Shown: positions 29,075 through 42,972 of the stretch, piece by piece
Numbering within the stretch: position 1 is the first letter of the stretch
Layout: every line of letters starts with the position of its first letter
Assembly: GCF_028858725.1 (NCBI RefSeq)
Contig: NC_084781.1
Span: forward strand, 2,364,513 to 2,428,512
Origin: Colius striatus
Lineage: Eukaryota; Chordata; Aves; Coliiformes; Coliidae
DNA length: 64,000 nt
Direction: 5' to 3'
The notes under the pieces: generated by a model
Told to the model about the DNA's origin: nothing
The model's input: the letters and a program-made list of their open reading frames with translations, nothing else
Databases searched by the model: none
Made by a program: the position numbers and the translations under genes

Positions 29075-32023
29075 GGGTTTTGCCAAGAGACAAAAAGCAA
29101 AACCAGACGTCGAGTCGAACAAATGGACCTAACTGATAACACATGGCCAGCAGAAAAGCTCTCCCTGGGGATGGAAGTGGGAAGGGCAGTGTAGCAGTGT
29201 CCCACGCTGGGCAGGGAAAAGCAGGGATGTGCAGGTGATGTAAGACAGGTCGAGGATGGACAATGAAGTGCTGCTGAGGAGCAGGGATGGGAGCCCTCGG
29301 CTCCTCTCCCCGCTTCTCCCCATCACCGATGGCTGCCGCGGAGCAGATTGCAGAGGACAGACTGTGCTGGCTACAGCCAGTTCTCCCTGAATCTGGCAGG
29401 AAAAAACCTGCTTTCCAAGCAGAAAAGGCTTTTTTCCCACTCTGAGGATGTGTCACCGATCCTAACCCCGGGTCAGGCGCTCACAGGCAGCTTTTCCCCA
29501 GCGGGGCAGTGGAGCTGGGGAGGGATGCCAACCCCCTGGCGATGCCGACCCTTGCAGCAGACTAAACTTGCCCCTGCCCTCCTCCCCAGCCAGCAAACTG
29601 ACACATTCCCACAACCATTTCTGCTGCTTTGATTGGAGGGGGGTTGAAAACCCTTTTTTTCCCCCTTTTTCCCTTAATGATACAACGTGGTCAGTGCCAA
29701 ATTTGTCCAGCCAGCTCTAGTCTGGACAGCAGAGCTCGTGGATTTATGGCAAGCAAACTCCTGCTTCCTTATGAACCTGTGGCAGGAGGGGGATTTACTC
29801 CTTTTGGGGGTCTCCATCACACACTTTCACCCCTACAAATGCATAACCCTCAAAGAGGCAACGGCAGAAGGAGAGAGAGAGATGGCTGAGGACATCAGCA
29901 GCTCTGAGGGAATGAGCTGAGTAGATCAGGCAGCTGTTAAAGATTAGAATCCTTTAACTAGGTAAAACCCTTGGAAGCTGCAGCCATGGGGTGAGCACCG
30001 AGAGCTTTCCAGCCCACTCCTGGGCAAGGTGCTGCGTTCAGATTTAGCCTAATTAATATCAAGTTCAGCCAAGCAAGCCTAGGAGGTGGATGGGCTCCTA
30101 AATACTTATTTAATGGGGCTTGATTAGTTATTTGTTCAAGAATTCCCTCTCCCACCACCCCCCCTACCCCTTGTAAATGAATTTAGTGCTGCTCAGAGCT
30201 GTGGGACTGACATAAGCCCTCAAGGAAAAATGTTTTGGAGTCATGGAAGGAACAACAGTGTATGTAATCAAGGTGGGAGGGTAATTATTTGCATTAACAG
30301 CTGCTTTTTTGGTCTAAAATCAAAAAGAGAGACCGTGGGGAATCCACAGGGTCTGAGACACTTTCAGGTGGCCGAAGCATCAGGCACGGACAGAGCTGGC
30401 TAAGGAATACACTCTGTGGCTGAGCCACTGAGGCAGCCAGGGCATTAATTGCTGATCATGCTTAAATGCCACACATTTTTCTTAGCCCTTGAGCACGTTC
30501 TTAATTTGGAGCAGGCACTTCAGCAGCTCCCTGCTCCGTACAGCCTGTGAGCAACGCAACTTCACACGCACGCTGCAGTTTGAGGCTGAATCAAAGCCTT
30601 TGGGGTGTACAGAGCTGAGAAAAGATCCTAAATATATCCCTCCCCACGGGACAGAAAAGGCTTTTTTAATCTCTTTCTCTTGCTAAAATACTGCTTTGGT
30701 CTTCTCTGAAACTTTATATCACTCAAAGTGCAGCGTCCAGGCTCTGGATAGCAGAACCACATGTTCCCAAAATTGTGGTCACTACAGGGACCACATCATC
30801 ATGACAGAGATAATTAAGGCTCTCTGTGTTCTCAGTGACATATGTTGTCCAGAAGCAGCCCCATGTGCTACAGAAACACAGGCAGGAGAGGTAGAGAAAG
30901 GACATCTGGACAAGAGATGGAGTGGGAAGGTGCAGCGAAGACTGAGGCTGCTTAAACCTGGTCTATTTGGGCATCTTAAAAATCCCAGTTTCCCCACACT
31001 AGACAGTAAGTGAAATTAGGAAGCCTAAAGGCCATGTCTTCATTTATCTTTAGGTACCTCCAGGATTTCGAGGGAGGGGAGATCTGGGATTCGGGGTCTT
31101 GCTCGGGGTCGTGCAGGGATGGCTGAGGCAGGGTATGGCCTTGATCCTCGTTTTCCCAAGTTGCCCATTAACCCCCTGGCTTCAGCACTTACTTTGGAGG
31201 TGAGGATTTATTACACAGAAAAACAAACACAGGGAAAATGGACACTGAAAGACAGGGAGAAGCTGGGCTGTGGGGTGGTTTTTTTCCTCCCAAAGGCAGG
31301 AGAAAAAGGAGTGAGAGGAGAGAAAAGGAAACAAGGAGAAAGAACAAAAACAAGGGGAAACCTCAAGAGGGAAATGTTAATGCAGAGCAGCTGTTATCCC
31401 ACCTGAATGCTGGGGTTTTTTGGCTTCTCTTCATCCCTAGAGCATCACAGACCCTTTGTGCTGTCCCCAGGGGAAGAGGTAAAACGCAGCTGCCAAAAGG
31501 TGATGGGGAGCAAAGGAAAATTGCTTTTATGTTGTGCACAGTGTGGGGTTTTTTGGTTGTATCAACCTGCTTGAAATGTGTGTCTTGCTGAAAAGGAACT
31601 CTTTGGCTCAAGTCCTTTTAAACTTTCTTTTTCCCCCCCTGCTTTTGAGGAGACGAAAGGGAAGTGAAAAGAGACAACACGTATCCTCCTGCCAGTCTTT
31701 AGGATCTCAAGAGCAAGGAGCTGACACCTTGAAGGAAATGTGAAGCACTTAAGTTGCTCTTTATGTGTTAAAATAAGTCCATCTCCAGCATAAATTGTTC
31801 TGCCTAACTCCTTGCATCCAACCTTCCTTCTCTTCCTTCCTCCCACCCCTAATGCAGAGGCAATTAGAAAGCTTTTAGGGACGTTGTGTTGGAAGCAGCC
31901 AAAGGGTTGCTGGAAGGGCTGAGCCCCGGCACGTGCCACACGACAGCTCCTCGTCTCCACACCCAGGCATGGAAATTGTTCACCAAATCCAGCTGGGATT
32001 CACTCCTAAAAATGCCACTGGGA

Positions 32024-32049
32024 GTGTGTGTGTGTGTGTGTGTGTGTGT
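32024..32049. repeat. (GT)13 microsatellite
   Basis: A perfect dinucleotide run. Confidence 0.95.
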
Positions 32050-33789
32050 CTTTAGAGGGGAGGGAGGGATGAGTTTATGTGGGAAAAAAATAACCCTGTC
32101 CTTCTCTTTGCCCTGGGTACCAGGCTGCACACATTTTTCTCTCCTCTCTGCCAGGGATTCCTCTTGCATTTGATTTCTTTGCATTGTTTCTGCTGGTGGG
32201 AAGCCAAAAGCACCAGGGAACCTGTTTCTGATTCATCTTCTTTCTCCTCCCCGCTGCTGGGAGCTCTCGGCTCCCTCCATGGGCTGGAGACACCACTCCA
32301 GGCAAGGGTTAACTTTTCACATTTTTCCTTTTTAATATTGCCTCTGAAGAAACAAAAAGAAGCGAATCCCACCCTCTCCCCAGAGACTCTTTTCTTGGCT
32401 TGTTCCAGAGAACATGCACATAATAATTATTTGTCCTATATTTTCTTTCTCGGTGCCTCGTTTCAGCAGCCTCAGGGACTGAGGAAAATGAAATGATGAC
32501 AGGAACAAGGAAAGTAACAAACCCAAACAAACAAATAACTGATAAAACTGGAGTGGGGAGAAAAAATAGATTAAGGAAAAGAAACAACCCCCAAACCCCA
32601 CCAACCTTCCCTTTGTGGTGGTGAAAGTGTCAATAAACCGAAGCTGGGTTATTGACCCTGCTGATGGATGGCAGAGAGGGAAGCACTGAGGAAAAGGCCT
32701 TAAATCCTCCCTCAACTGGGCAGCCAGGCCAAATCTTTGGGGGATAAATCCTTAATGGAGCAGCAATGAGGTATTTTGGTGCCTACACTTGCTTGTGTTA
32801 AGGTGAAAGTCCCTTTGGGATGGTACCTTTTGGTTCTGTTTCCCACGTCCTGCTATTTCCATGCTTTTATGTACCTTTTTAGTCTTCTGGATGGCTTTTT
32901 AACCCCTCAAATTGCTTCACTTACATATTCACCTTCTCTCCTCCCGTGACTGTAGGGTGTTGTGCCAAACAACCTCTGAAGCTCGAAGCGATCTTCAGCT
33001 CTTGCTCAAATCCAGGCTCAAGCCATGGCTGTCCCTAAGGGACAGACCCCAAACGCATTGGAGCTGTGGTAGACCTCGTGGGCCAAGGAAGAGCTATTTA
33101 AGACTTTTTTGTTTGCACTAGACAAAGGGGAATTTGCAAGAAATCACATTGCTTTGCTGGATCAGACTCTAGCTGGCTGCAGGGGATCCATAAAACTCTT
33201 CTCCTGACCCATTCAGGTCTTTTAACCAGTTGGTTTCTTCAGTTTCTGTGGGTGCCTCCCACAAAATACACATCCTGCTGTCCCCCAAAAATACAACACT
33301 TCCTTTCTCCCAAATGGAAGAAAACAGCCAGTTGCTATTCTGATGCCACAGGCGGGGAGGATCCTCCTTTCTCTACTATCTGACACATCATCTTTGCTCA
33401 AGCAACAAGGGCAGCTGCTTGTAGCCCACATCTGGTCACCTCCATCACGGGTTGCAGCTACCTGAGTTCACATCTGGATGCAGCCAACTATTCCCAAGGC
33501 ATTTTTCAGATCTCACTGAAGAGGCACCCTGTTATTTGTCTTTCCCCTATAGCAGTGGATTTGTTGTGCCTTTTCCCCCACTCCTAATCTCTCATCTCCA
33601 GAGTCCTCGGAGCCGATAATGAAAAGCTTCCCGCCGCGTTGGGCTCGCTGCTGTCCTAGATTAAGAAATGCTCCTGGAGGAAGCCGACAGCCATAACAAA
33701 CCCATTTGCTAAGATAACATCATTGCAGGATCCTGGCTGCTTTCCTACACGTGCCACAGCTTGGCTCTGATGGATATTAAATGGCCCTG

Positions 33790-33868
33790 ACCAACAAACC
33801 CTCTGGGGTTGGGCTGGATGAGCTCTGGAGGTGTTTTCCAACCCCGATCACTCTACGATTCTACGATA
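33790..33868 (+). mobile_element. CR1 LINE 3' end fragment
   Basis: Reads gggttgggctggatgagctc, ttttccaaccccgatcac and the tail acgattctacgat. It is severely 5' truncated. Confidence 0.88.
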
Positions 33869-36800
33869 AACCCTTGGAGAGATGCTTTGCCCTTCCAAGG
33901 CAATATCCATCCCAGCATTTTTGGGCTGAATTAGGGCCAAACAAGAGGTCCCAGGCACATGGGAGGGGTTTTGGGGATGCTGCCTCCTGCACTGTCGCCA
34001 GGTGGGTCTTGACCACCGGCTCCAGCAGCCATATCACCTTTCCCTTCCTCGGCAGCCGTGGAAGGGAACCTTTTCCTTCACCCTCTTGGCACATCCCCTC
34101 CTGCTAAACATGAACATCTGCAGAGTGTAAACCGGGAGTGTTTGTACAGCCTTTGCAATCTCTGCTTCCATGTTTACTCACATTGGGCTTGTTTAAAGCC
34201 CGTTTGACAGGAAAATGGATGTGTGTGGTTTTGTTATGACTCAGGGCAATCTGACATCTCTCCCTGAGCCTCTTTTCAGGGAGAGCAAGAGCAGCCCCGC
34301 AGTGTGAGGAGGCTTGGATTATCAAAAGGGCTCAGCAAACCTTTCCCTTTAGAAAGCAAAGTCCCCAGATCCTCATAGATGACACTATTTCCCTATAAAG
34401 GTGAAAGTGAGGGTGTGGGAGAGAAGAGGGAGGGATATGCAACCAGAAATTGGGATGCTCCTGAGCTTTCAGCCACTGCTCAGAGATGAGGGGAGCTCAA
34501 TGGATGTGCTTTATCCTAAACTGTGCAAATCAAATCCTAAGGAACCCTATAAATGCTTGGCAGAGGAAAGAGGCAGGGGTCTGATTGCACTTGATGGCAA
34601 CAGGATGGTTTCCCAGCAGGAGGTTTTGGGGGGCAGAAGGATGGTGGGAAGAGCTGCCACCGTGGGTTGGCTTTGGACTTAAGGGAAGTTCCCCAGGGAG
34701 GAGGGAAACAGAAGGCTCAAAGTAGAGAGAAATTTCTCCTTGTTTGCTGCTTTCTTTGGAAATCCAAATGCCACAAATAGCCTGAGAAGGAAGCTGCTCA
34801 GCAGATGGGATTTGGGCCCTTTTGGGAAGCTTTCTGTCCCTGCCGCTGGGAATCCATCATGGGAATGTGATCCCGGGAGGTTGTGGAGCTGCAGACCCAG
34901 CCTTGGGTAGCTTGGGAAATTCAGAGCTGTGCCTTGGACAGGAGCCCAGCTCTGACCTACGACGTGCCACTAAGCCCCTTCCCCTGCCTGCCTCGCTAGA
35001 CCTTGTCCTGGTGAGGCCACCCTGAGTCTCACAGACTGGAGACAGACAGATTAAACAATCCCAAACCATCCAGAGAAAAGCCTGTTGCTGTCCCAAAGCC
35101 ACGTCTCTCAGCATCTCGCTTCTTCAAAGGCCCTCTTGCATTCAAGCCAACATCATATCTGCTCTCATCAAAGGCTTTCCCAGCGTCCTTTCCTGGCACT
35201 GCTGGCTTCCTTCCAGCCTTTTCTGGATGTCCCCTTTTTCCTGGGGACATGTTGCACTCATCAGCTCAACCCCAGCCCTCCCAGTCGTTGTGTAACGTGG
35301 GTCAGACGCCGGGAGCTGGGAACTGGCCGCTCTTTCGTCTTGGACCGCTCTGAACGATCCTTGTGGGCAACTTATTTATCTCCTTTGCAGTCCCTTGTGC
35401 AATTTGTATAAAAGCAGGGCCCTGGCCTCCAGCAAAGCACAGAGCATGGCTGTGGCTGCTCACATTTCCCCACGTCAACAGTTTGACCGGGAGGAAAACA
35501 CAACCAGAGAAAAGGGGGTAATTTTCCATCAGTTTTAGGGAAATCTGGTGAAGGCTGCAGGGATCCTGTGATCAAAGCTCTGATAGGACAGCAGAGGGAT
35601 GTACTTCGGTGTTAGTTTGGGCAGTGACAGCAGGAAGGTTTTGATAGACAGCTAAATCAAAGGAGAGTTTCAAACTGGAGAGTCCAGAAACCTTTCCTTT
35701 CCCCTCTGTGCTCTGCTATATAAACTGAAAGCAACTGATCAGAGCATGATCCAGGCACCCTGAGGTCTGAGAGGCAGCATCCTTGTGCACAGCAGCTCCT
35801 GCCCAGTATCTGGCAAAGGCTGGTGGGGATTAAAGATAGGGATGAGAGTTCTGCAAGCTTGGAGGCATTTTGGGGAGAGCTCATTCCTTTGGGCTTACTC
35901 TGCAGAGTTTTGCCTCCTCCTGGTTCCCTGTGAAGAAGGGAAGCAGGGGCTGGATGGGGGTGGGCTGCATCATGCCAGGGAGGTGCTAAACTAAAGGTGT
36001 AACTTTGGGTTGTGCTGTAAGTGTCTCTGGATGGAGAGGAACGTGGCTTGCCCCTGTAGCAGTGCCTCCCCAGAGCACTGGTTTTCACTCATGAGTGTTT
36101 AATGGATTGTGTTTATGAGAGCTAAAAATATTTACTCGGGGAAGAAGGGGCAGGGAGAGGGGACAGGGCTTGAAGGTTTTATAGGCCCTGCTTTGGAAAG
36201 AGGTTTATATAAAACCAAAGTGGCATTCAAGCTAAAAAACAAATAAACCAACCAAACAACAAGCCAGTGCTGAGCACAACAAAGTGCACAGGCCTGAGGG
36301 TGCAGGAGGACGATGGAGAGTCCGTCAGGAGCCAGCCCCTTGGAGCCCTTGCCCGTGTTTCGTGGCCAGGAGGGTTTATGTTGTTATTTGAGTTCTCCTC
36401 AGCATTTTAACCAGCATTTTACCAGGCCTGGTCCCAAACCTGTAGATGTGCAGGAAAGAGATTTGGGGGTGATCCCAGCAAAGCTGAGGCCAGCAGGGAA
36501 AAGGGCTCAGTGGAAACCCACCAGAGGCTGCTGGAGAGGGGCAGGAGGGATTTCCACAGCAGCCTGGATGCTGCCTGGGCTCTCAGTGGTAGAAATATGA
36601 TGCTCATTCCCTTCTTCCTGGGGGCATGGGCCACCCTACAGAAAGGCCAAGCAAAGGGGTGACAAGTGACTGAAGGCATGGCCAGTTCAGCTCTTTGGCT
36701 TTATTTTTAAAGGTCATTTTGTTTCCAGTGAGGGAATAAATCAATGACGTCCCTCACCCTGAGAAAGGAGGGTCTGTGCCTTGCCACCATAAGCCCCTTT

Positions 36801-37499
36801 TTGTGCTGCTGATCATCCAGGGACATTGTATTGGTGGGATGATGGGTTGACCTACACAGGCTGTGCTTTGTGTGAGGCCTTTGCACGGGTGGGACGGTGC
36901 AGAGCGTCGGCACGACCCTCTGCTTGGCATCAGCTCCTCGGGCAATCAATGGGATATTGTCTGCTAAGAGTGCTGGGTGGCACAGAGCAGCTTGGAGAGG
37001 CTGGCAGAGAGGTCAAGAACATAAAGATGACCCCAAAGTCTTTCACTTGTGGTTTTTTAGCACTGCCACTGAGTCAATTCCAGCACACCTTGCATTTATG
37101 AGTTGCCAAGCAGCAAGACTCAACAGCAGAGCCTGACAAGAGCCGACGAAGAGACGTCACCCAGCACAGGAAGGGCTCTGTCTCGGGGGTGGCAAAGGGC
37201 AGTGCAGGAGCAGGGCAGCCGGGGTTCGCAGCGCTGCTCCAGCACGAGCGTGGTGGAAGAAACAACGTGGTGCTCAAGGACTCTGGGAGTGCTGCCAAGC
37301 CCTTTGCTTTGGACCAGGACTCGGGAGATGGTTTGCAGGAAGGCACATTACTGGGAACAAGTACTGCCTTACAGCTCAGAGCCCAAATATGGGCCTGAGA
37401 TGGATTTTGCTACTTTGTCCTTGTTTCTGTTATGAGCTGAACCCAAGTTTGGGACTGAGACAGTGAAGCAAGCTTAGAAACCTGGAGCTGTGTTCACAT

Positions 37500-37722
37500 C
37501 TGCCATTCCCAGCTCACACCCCTAAGCCTTTAGGTATTTATCAGCATTGATAAGGTGCCCCCTCAGTCTTCTCCAGACTGAACAGTCACAGCCTTTCCTC
37601 ATAAGAAGGATGTTCTAGTACCTTGATCATCTTGGTAGTCCTGCACTGGCCTCTCTCCAGCAGTTCCTTGTCTCTCTGGAACTGGGGAGCCCAGAACTGG
37701 ACACAGGACTCCAGTGACTTGT
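37500..37722 (-). mobile_element. CR1 LINE ORF2/3' fragment
   Basis: The reverse complement matches CR1 ORF2 C-terminal wording (ttctgggctccccag, gaggaaaggctgtgac, ctggagaagactgag). The 3' tail is missing. It looks older than the copies inside ADAMTS15. Confidence 0.88.
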
Positions 37723-38702
37723 TCACCAGCAACGCTGATTTGCTGTTGCAGGGTGCAGGCACAAGGAAAGGGGCAAAAGCAGCAGGGTAAGGCAGGGGTA
37801 GGGCAGTGTGCAGGGGTGATAGCCTCCCAAGTTATTTAGGAGCCTCGTGGCAGCAGGTTTTGGGGTAATCAGTGAGAGCAGCTGCATCTGTTGAGCCTTT
37901 TGGTGTTTCACAATCCAGGGCCATGGCGAAGTCAACGGAAACCTCCCGCGAGCTGTAACGGGGACGAGGTTGGGGCCGGAAGGAATCTGCAATCTAAACA
38001 CCCACAGACCCTGTGGACATCTGGACATGGACCTGAGCTCCTCCCCAGTCCTTAGCCACAGCTGAGATCACAGAGGAATAAGCCTCAAATACCTTTGTTG
38101 CAGACGAGGAGTGGGCTTGTTCAGTGAAATCCTACCTGGCTGCAGGGAGCAATTGCACCAGGAGAGCACCTGTCCTCGAGGGCACAAGTATGAAGAGCTG
38201 GCACATCTCATTGCATCTGGTGATGTGTGGGAATGATGGCAACACCAGTGAGTACAGCTTGATGCCTTGCTTGGCCTCCGAAAGGAAAAAGCCTGGGTTG
38301 CTGAGATCCCCAGATCCCTCACTGCTGAGTTCAGGGGGCAAGTGGTTAAAGGATGGGTTTCTCATATCATAAGAAGGAAGCAACATCAGTCCTTGAGTGG
38401 CTCTGCTCTCTAATTCCTGCTTCATCCTCATGGTATGATTTTCTCAGCTTGAATCCCTCACATCTATTCAGAACACATCTGACTTCTATCCCCAGCACGT
38501 CTGGATGACTGGTTAGAGAAAACACAAGTTGAGAGGATGGAGATAACATTTCTGGTACTGGCAATCCATTTATCCCCCCTGTCCTGGGGGCTACCTGCAG
38601 CACATCTCTCCAAGACTCCCAGGAATACCCCATCTTCCCTGCTTATCTCACAATGTAGTGATGCTTTGCAGATCAAACGTCCCTCTGTGCCCAGCACGGA
38701 TG

Positions 38703-38706
<4 letters not shown>

Positions 38707-38739
<33 letters not shown>
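38707..38739. repeat. (TG)16 microsatellite
   Basis: A perfect dinucleotide run. Confidence 0.95.
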
Positions 38740-38740
<1 letters not shown>

Positions 38741-39853
38741 TTGGCCTCACCAAAGGGCTGTGAAACCCTGCCATAAACAGTGAGTCAGCTAATCCAAACC
38801 ACACAGCAGTAAAACATTGAGAGGTCAACCCAGTGCATGGTCCTGGTCTTGAAAAGCACAACTGCATCTCGAGCAATACCAATAATAATCAGACTCTGCA
38901 TGCCAGCAGAGCTGGGGAGCTCCCCTGGGAGGGAGTGAATGTCACTGAGGATGGGTGCCAGGTCTGCTGGCATCCAGCTTGGCAGATGGGACCCCAGGGT
39001 CCCACCCCATGGACAGACTTGCTTTGCAGATGCTTCCCTGGTCAACTTCTCCAGTCCTTTGCTGCTCGATTGCTCTTCTTTTGGGGCTTATTTCCAGCCC
39101 CATTTTGACGGAGTCCCCTTTCTTTCATTTCCCCTTCCTCACCTTTCCCTCTTCCAAAGGCCTGGCCTTGGACATGCTTGAACAGAGAAAACATCCAACC
39201 TCCAGGCAGCTGCCAGCTCAGCCTTTGGCCTATTGCTCTGGTTTCATGTTTGACTCTAATTCCACAATTTATACAGCTGAGAGCTCTGGGCCAAACCGAA
39301 CGTCTCAGGAACCTGCCAGAAACCTCAGCTTTTCCTAAGCCCCATAAACAGTTTCCTGCCTCCATCCTTGCACCTGCTGCCTGTGCTGTGCTGGTCCATC
39401 CTGGGGGGACACAGGGTGTCCCCAGGGTGCCTCACGCTGCCCTGTCTTCCCCAGCTCCTTGGCAGCTGATGGGAAATGAGCTAATGGCACTGCTCCCCTG
39501 GGATAACAGTGTTTTTCCTGGCAGCCCTGGGCATCAACCCCTTTCAGAACGTGTGTTCCTGCTCTGAGTTGTTTGCACAACTTCTTTAACAGGCTGGAGC
39601 ATCCTTTGAGGGGTCGATGCACACACAGCTGGTACCTGGTCTCTCTGTCCAGAACTCAGAGGATGTCTGGGTCTGAAGGAGGAGAATTTGTTATTGATGG
39701 TCTCTTCCCATATCATCTGAGAGTTGTGAAACGCTCCCTTGAGGCTTAGCACAATGCACAATGCAATAATCTCTGCCTCAGCTCCATTTGTGGTGGCACT
39801 TCTCGTGCAACAAATGCTCTTTAATCCTCCCTCTGAAGAGCCTTTTGCTGGGA

Positions 39854-39952
39854 ACCACAGACTCATTTTGGTTGGAAAAGCCCTTTAAGCTCACAGAGTC
39901 CAACCCCTCCCATCACACTGCCAAGCCCACCACTAACCCATGGCCCTAAAAA
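39854..39952 (-). mobile_element. CR1 LINE 3' end fragment
   Basis: Reverse orientation: ccacagactcattttggttgg, then gagtccaacccctcccatcac and cccatggcccta. Confidence 0.9.
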
Positions 39953-40588
39953 GGTGGATGAATCACTCCCTTTCAGTGAGGATGCTGCAAATTATTGAGC
40001 ACCATCTGCTGGCACCTCATTTACTAACTCACTGTTCACTTGTGTGCCACACGGCATGTCCTGTTGCTAACTGACCCAACAAGCCACACAACCCCTGGCC
40101 ATCTGATCTTGCTCATCACTGCAGCATCCACACACTGAGGGATCACAGACTTTCTGGGGGTGTTACACAAGGGTGATGTGTGTAAATGCCTGTAAAAGAT
40201 GGGATGAGGAGGAAGGACGGGGCAGCGTGTGCTGGGTAAAACGCTGCTCAGCAGAAGGCTAAAGCAAAATCTCCCTCTGAGGGTAGGACTTAACCCATAA
40301 ACTTCATCACAATGGTGAGCTCAGAGCCTAAACTCATTTAATTGGTGGTGTCCTTCCTGAGTAGGAGATTAAAAGCAGGAGATCTTGCAGGACTTTATTG
40401 GCAGGATCCAGATCTCCAGTTGGAAAGGACATAAAGCCGTTTCCTCCTGTATAAATCACCTGAATATTTGCACTCACTCCCAGGCCCAGAACAATGATTT
40501 CAGACTCAAGTTTGCTGCTTGGTAATTCCCCCTGGCAGCTGGCTCCATCAATCTCGGGCACAGGCACGTAACTCAAGCCTTTGACAAG

Positions 40589-40621
40589 TGCTGATTTACA
40601 GCTCCAGCTAGTAAATCAGCA
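40589..40621. repeat. perfect inverted repeat, 11-bp arms, 11-nt loop
   Basis: TGCTGATTTAC at 40589-40599 and its exact reverse complement GTAAATCAGCA at 40611-40621. Confidence 0.9.
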
Positions 40622-40996
40622 GAAAATCATCGCAGTGTGTGCTAATATTTTTCCAAGAGGAGCCTTCTCACACACAAGGTGAAAGGTCCTGGGACCCAGC
40701 ATGACAGCCTGAGCCCTCATTTGGGGAGACAAACTACAGGCTGTTCTCACCCTTGTGTCCTACAGGCAAGGCTCTTGCTGTCACTGCAAAGGGAGGGGGT
40801 GTGAAACAAATCTCTGTGATGGGGAGGGATGGAGATGGTGGGAAACGAAGGGATGTTTTCTGCTGTGGGGGCAATTTGTGTGTGTGTTCAGTTGGCATCT
40901 GGGAGTGCAGAGTGGATGGATATAGTATCATTATTGCAGGGATCTAAGCATGGGGTCTATGGTGGTGGCAGTACCAAGTGCTCCATGGAGCATGTC

Positions 40997-41050
40997 CTTC
41001 AGTGTAAATCCATGTGAGATCCACTTCAGTGTAAATCCATGTGAGATCCA
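40997..41050. repeat. tandem duplication of a 27-bp unit
   Basis: Two identical adjacent copies begin cttcagtgtaaatcc at 40997 and 41024. Confidence 0.95.
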
Positions 41051-42956
41051 CCTCGCTCCCTCTTACTGCAGGGGAAGCAGAGGGTAGTGATGCCTTTTAG
41101 ATTAATTAACTGTGTAGTGTCACAGGCCCTAGTTTATGGAGGAGACAAGGGAGATGAGATGACATGGCCAAGGTCACACAGTAAGTCGGTGCTGGAGTGG
41201 AAAGCAGCAGCCAGTTGGCCCCCTGGACAAGAGGAGCTTCTCCTTTCTCACTTTCCAACTGTTTCACTGTCAATGAGGGAGTCCTTACAAGCCAGGGAGT
41301 TCAAAGAAACTGCAGAATGCAACATCCACCATCATTTAGAGCTCACTTTCCAAAGAACTCTCCTTCAGTAAGGGTTGATGTCTGATGAAAGTGCTTCTAT
41401 AAACAGTCTCTTCATTGCACATCACACTGGTTCCTCCCCAATCGAAAGTAAAAGGCAAAGGACAAAAACTCATCCCAAAGACCTACCAAGCTCTGAAGGC
41501 ATGTGGTGATTTCATTCCTGGCTTGGATTTCTTTCTTGCCTTTTGCTCTTTTTTTTGCCCTTTAATTGTTTGGATTTGGTTATAAGCAGGAAAAGCTGAT
41601 CTCATTACAGCTGAAAGTCCCCCATGAGAGCCAGAGCCATGAGATCTGATGTCAGGCTCAGGCTGTGCAGGTGGAAAGGGAACGTCCTGCATGAGCTCCC
41701 ATAAGGTGGGCAGTTCCTGCTGTCCTCCAGCATCTCATGGGCACCAGCCAGAGTCCTTCAGGCCCTCTGTTAAATGCTACCTGAGGTGGATGAAATTCCA
41801 TCTGTACATTTAGTAGACCTCAAACAGCCCCTGAGAGGAGAGCTGTCTCCCTACCATGGTCCCATCTGCACAGGACATGCTAGGAAGAAGCACTTTCATC
41901 CCTGATTCAGCAAAGGATGCTGCCCTAGAGAGCTGGGCAGGGTGTTAACAGCTTGCCAAAGCTGCTCAAAACATGCTGGGGAGACTGAGTCTGTAGAAAT
42001 AAAGATCAGGGCCCAGGTGCTATCCAGGAACGGGGAAAATCGCTTTCTTCAGAGGATTCTTTGAAGCTTCTCAGCCATCAAGACAGGATCAGCTGTCAGT
42101 TCCTGGGACCTGCTGGTCTCCAGGTGCTGGAAAACCACCAGGATTCGTTGAGCTGCCTTGTGCTGTGTGTGTTAAGAAGGGGTTTCTGCTCCACCATGCC
42201 CAGTGGTGAGGAGTTCTCTGTACAGCCCAGGATCTGGCTGTTGCTCCCAAAAGCCCATGCAAAGAATCGTGTTTCACGGTACAGGCTGTGATTAGCCACG
42301 TGTACAACGGGGCTCTGACCACTGGTATGTGTGGCAATGCCAGAAGCAAATGAAACTCCTCCCTGAGGAAAAGGGGCAATTGCTTTTGGCTGCAAAATTT
42401 GGGGTGAAATTGTCATGATCGTCTTCCAAAATGTCTCCTTGGAAAATGCTTTTTGATTCAAAGAGGAATAAGCCCCCACTTTTGATTATGCAAGGAACAA
42501 AAATAACACTCATCTATATTTCTGAAAGCTGGATAATTTTAGCCAAACGTGGGGAACAGCATTTGAACAGGATCCACAGCCATTGGAAGGGCTTAAGAGA
42601 GCTTCCAAGAGTTTGCTGACAAGAGAGTATTAGCCTGTTGACACCGTTCAGATGAGATGAGTCGAGCTCACTGCTATGATACAAATAAGCAGCAGGGAGG
42701 ATGACAGCCAAGCCCTTGCAGCAAGAGGTGTTGTGAAAGCACAGGTCCAGAAGACCAGTCCTGCTTTAAAACTGTTTGTGAACTGGGATCTTGGGGGGAT
42801 TCTGCCCTGTAGACTGCTGGAAAGAGAGGCTGGAAGAAAGGGATGGTGGGGAGAAAAAGAGCATCAGATAAAGGGACAGAGAGAAACATTGGGGTCTACA
42901 GTCTAATTTCCTTCTTTGAGTGGGAGCTCCTTTAATAACATGCACAAGGAGAGAAT

Positions 42957-42972
42957 AATACTTTAAAGTATT
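42957..42972. repeat. 16-bp perfect palindrome
   Basis: AATACTTTAAAGTATT within an AT-rich stretch (about 42905-43030). Confidence 0.9.

Larger units (their letters stand above)
27151..40000. other. intergenic, no supported gene (first part)
   Basis: Non-coding. Contents are a TTA/TCA microsatellite (29037-29074), AT-rich blocks at about 30030-30330 that stand out against the local background, a TG run (32024-32049), CR1 fragments (33790-33868, 37500-37722, 39854-39952) and a second TG run (38707-38739). Open frames up to about 140 codons show no domain, codon bias or paired splice sites that I can defend. Confidence 0.7.

Noticed and set aside
36420..36600. Possible internal CR1 fragment (gatttgggggtgatcccagc)
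   Set aside because: The resemblance is too short and lacks any of the diagnostic 3' end phrases.
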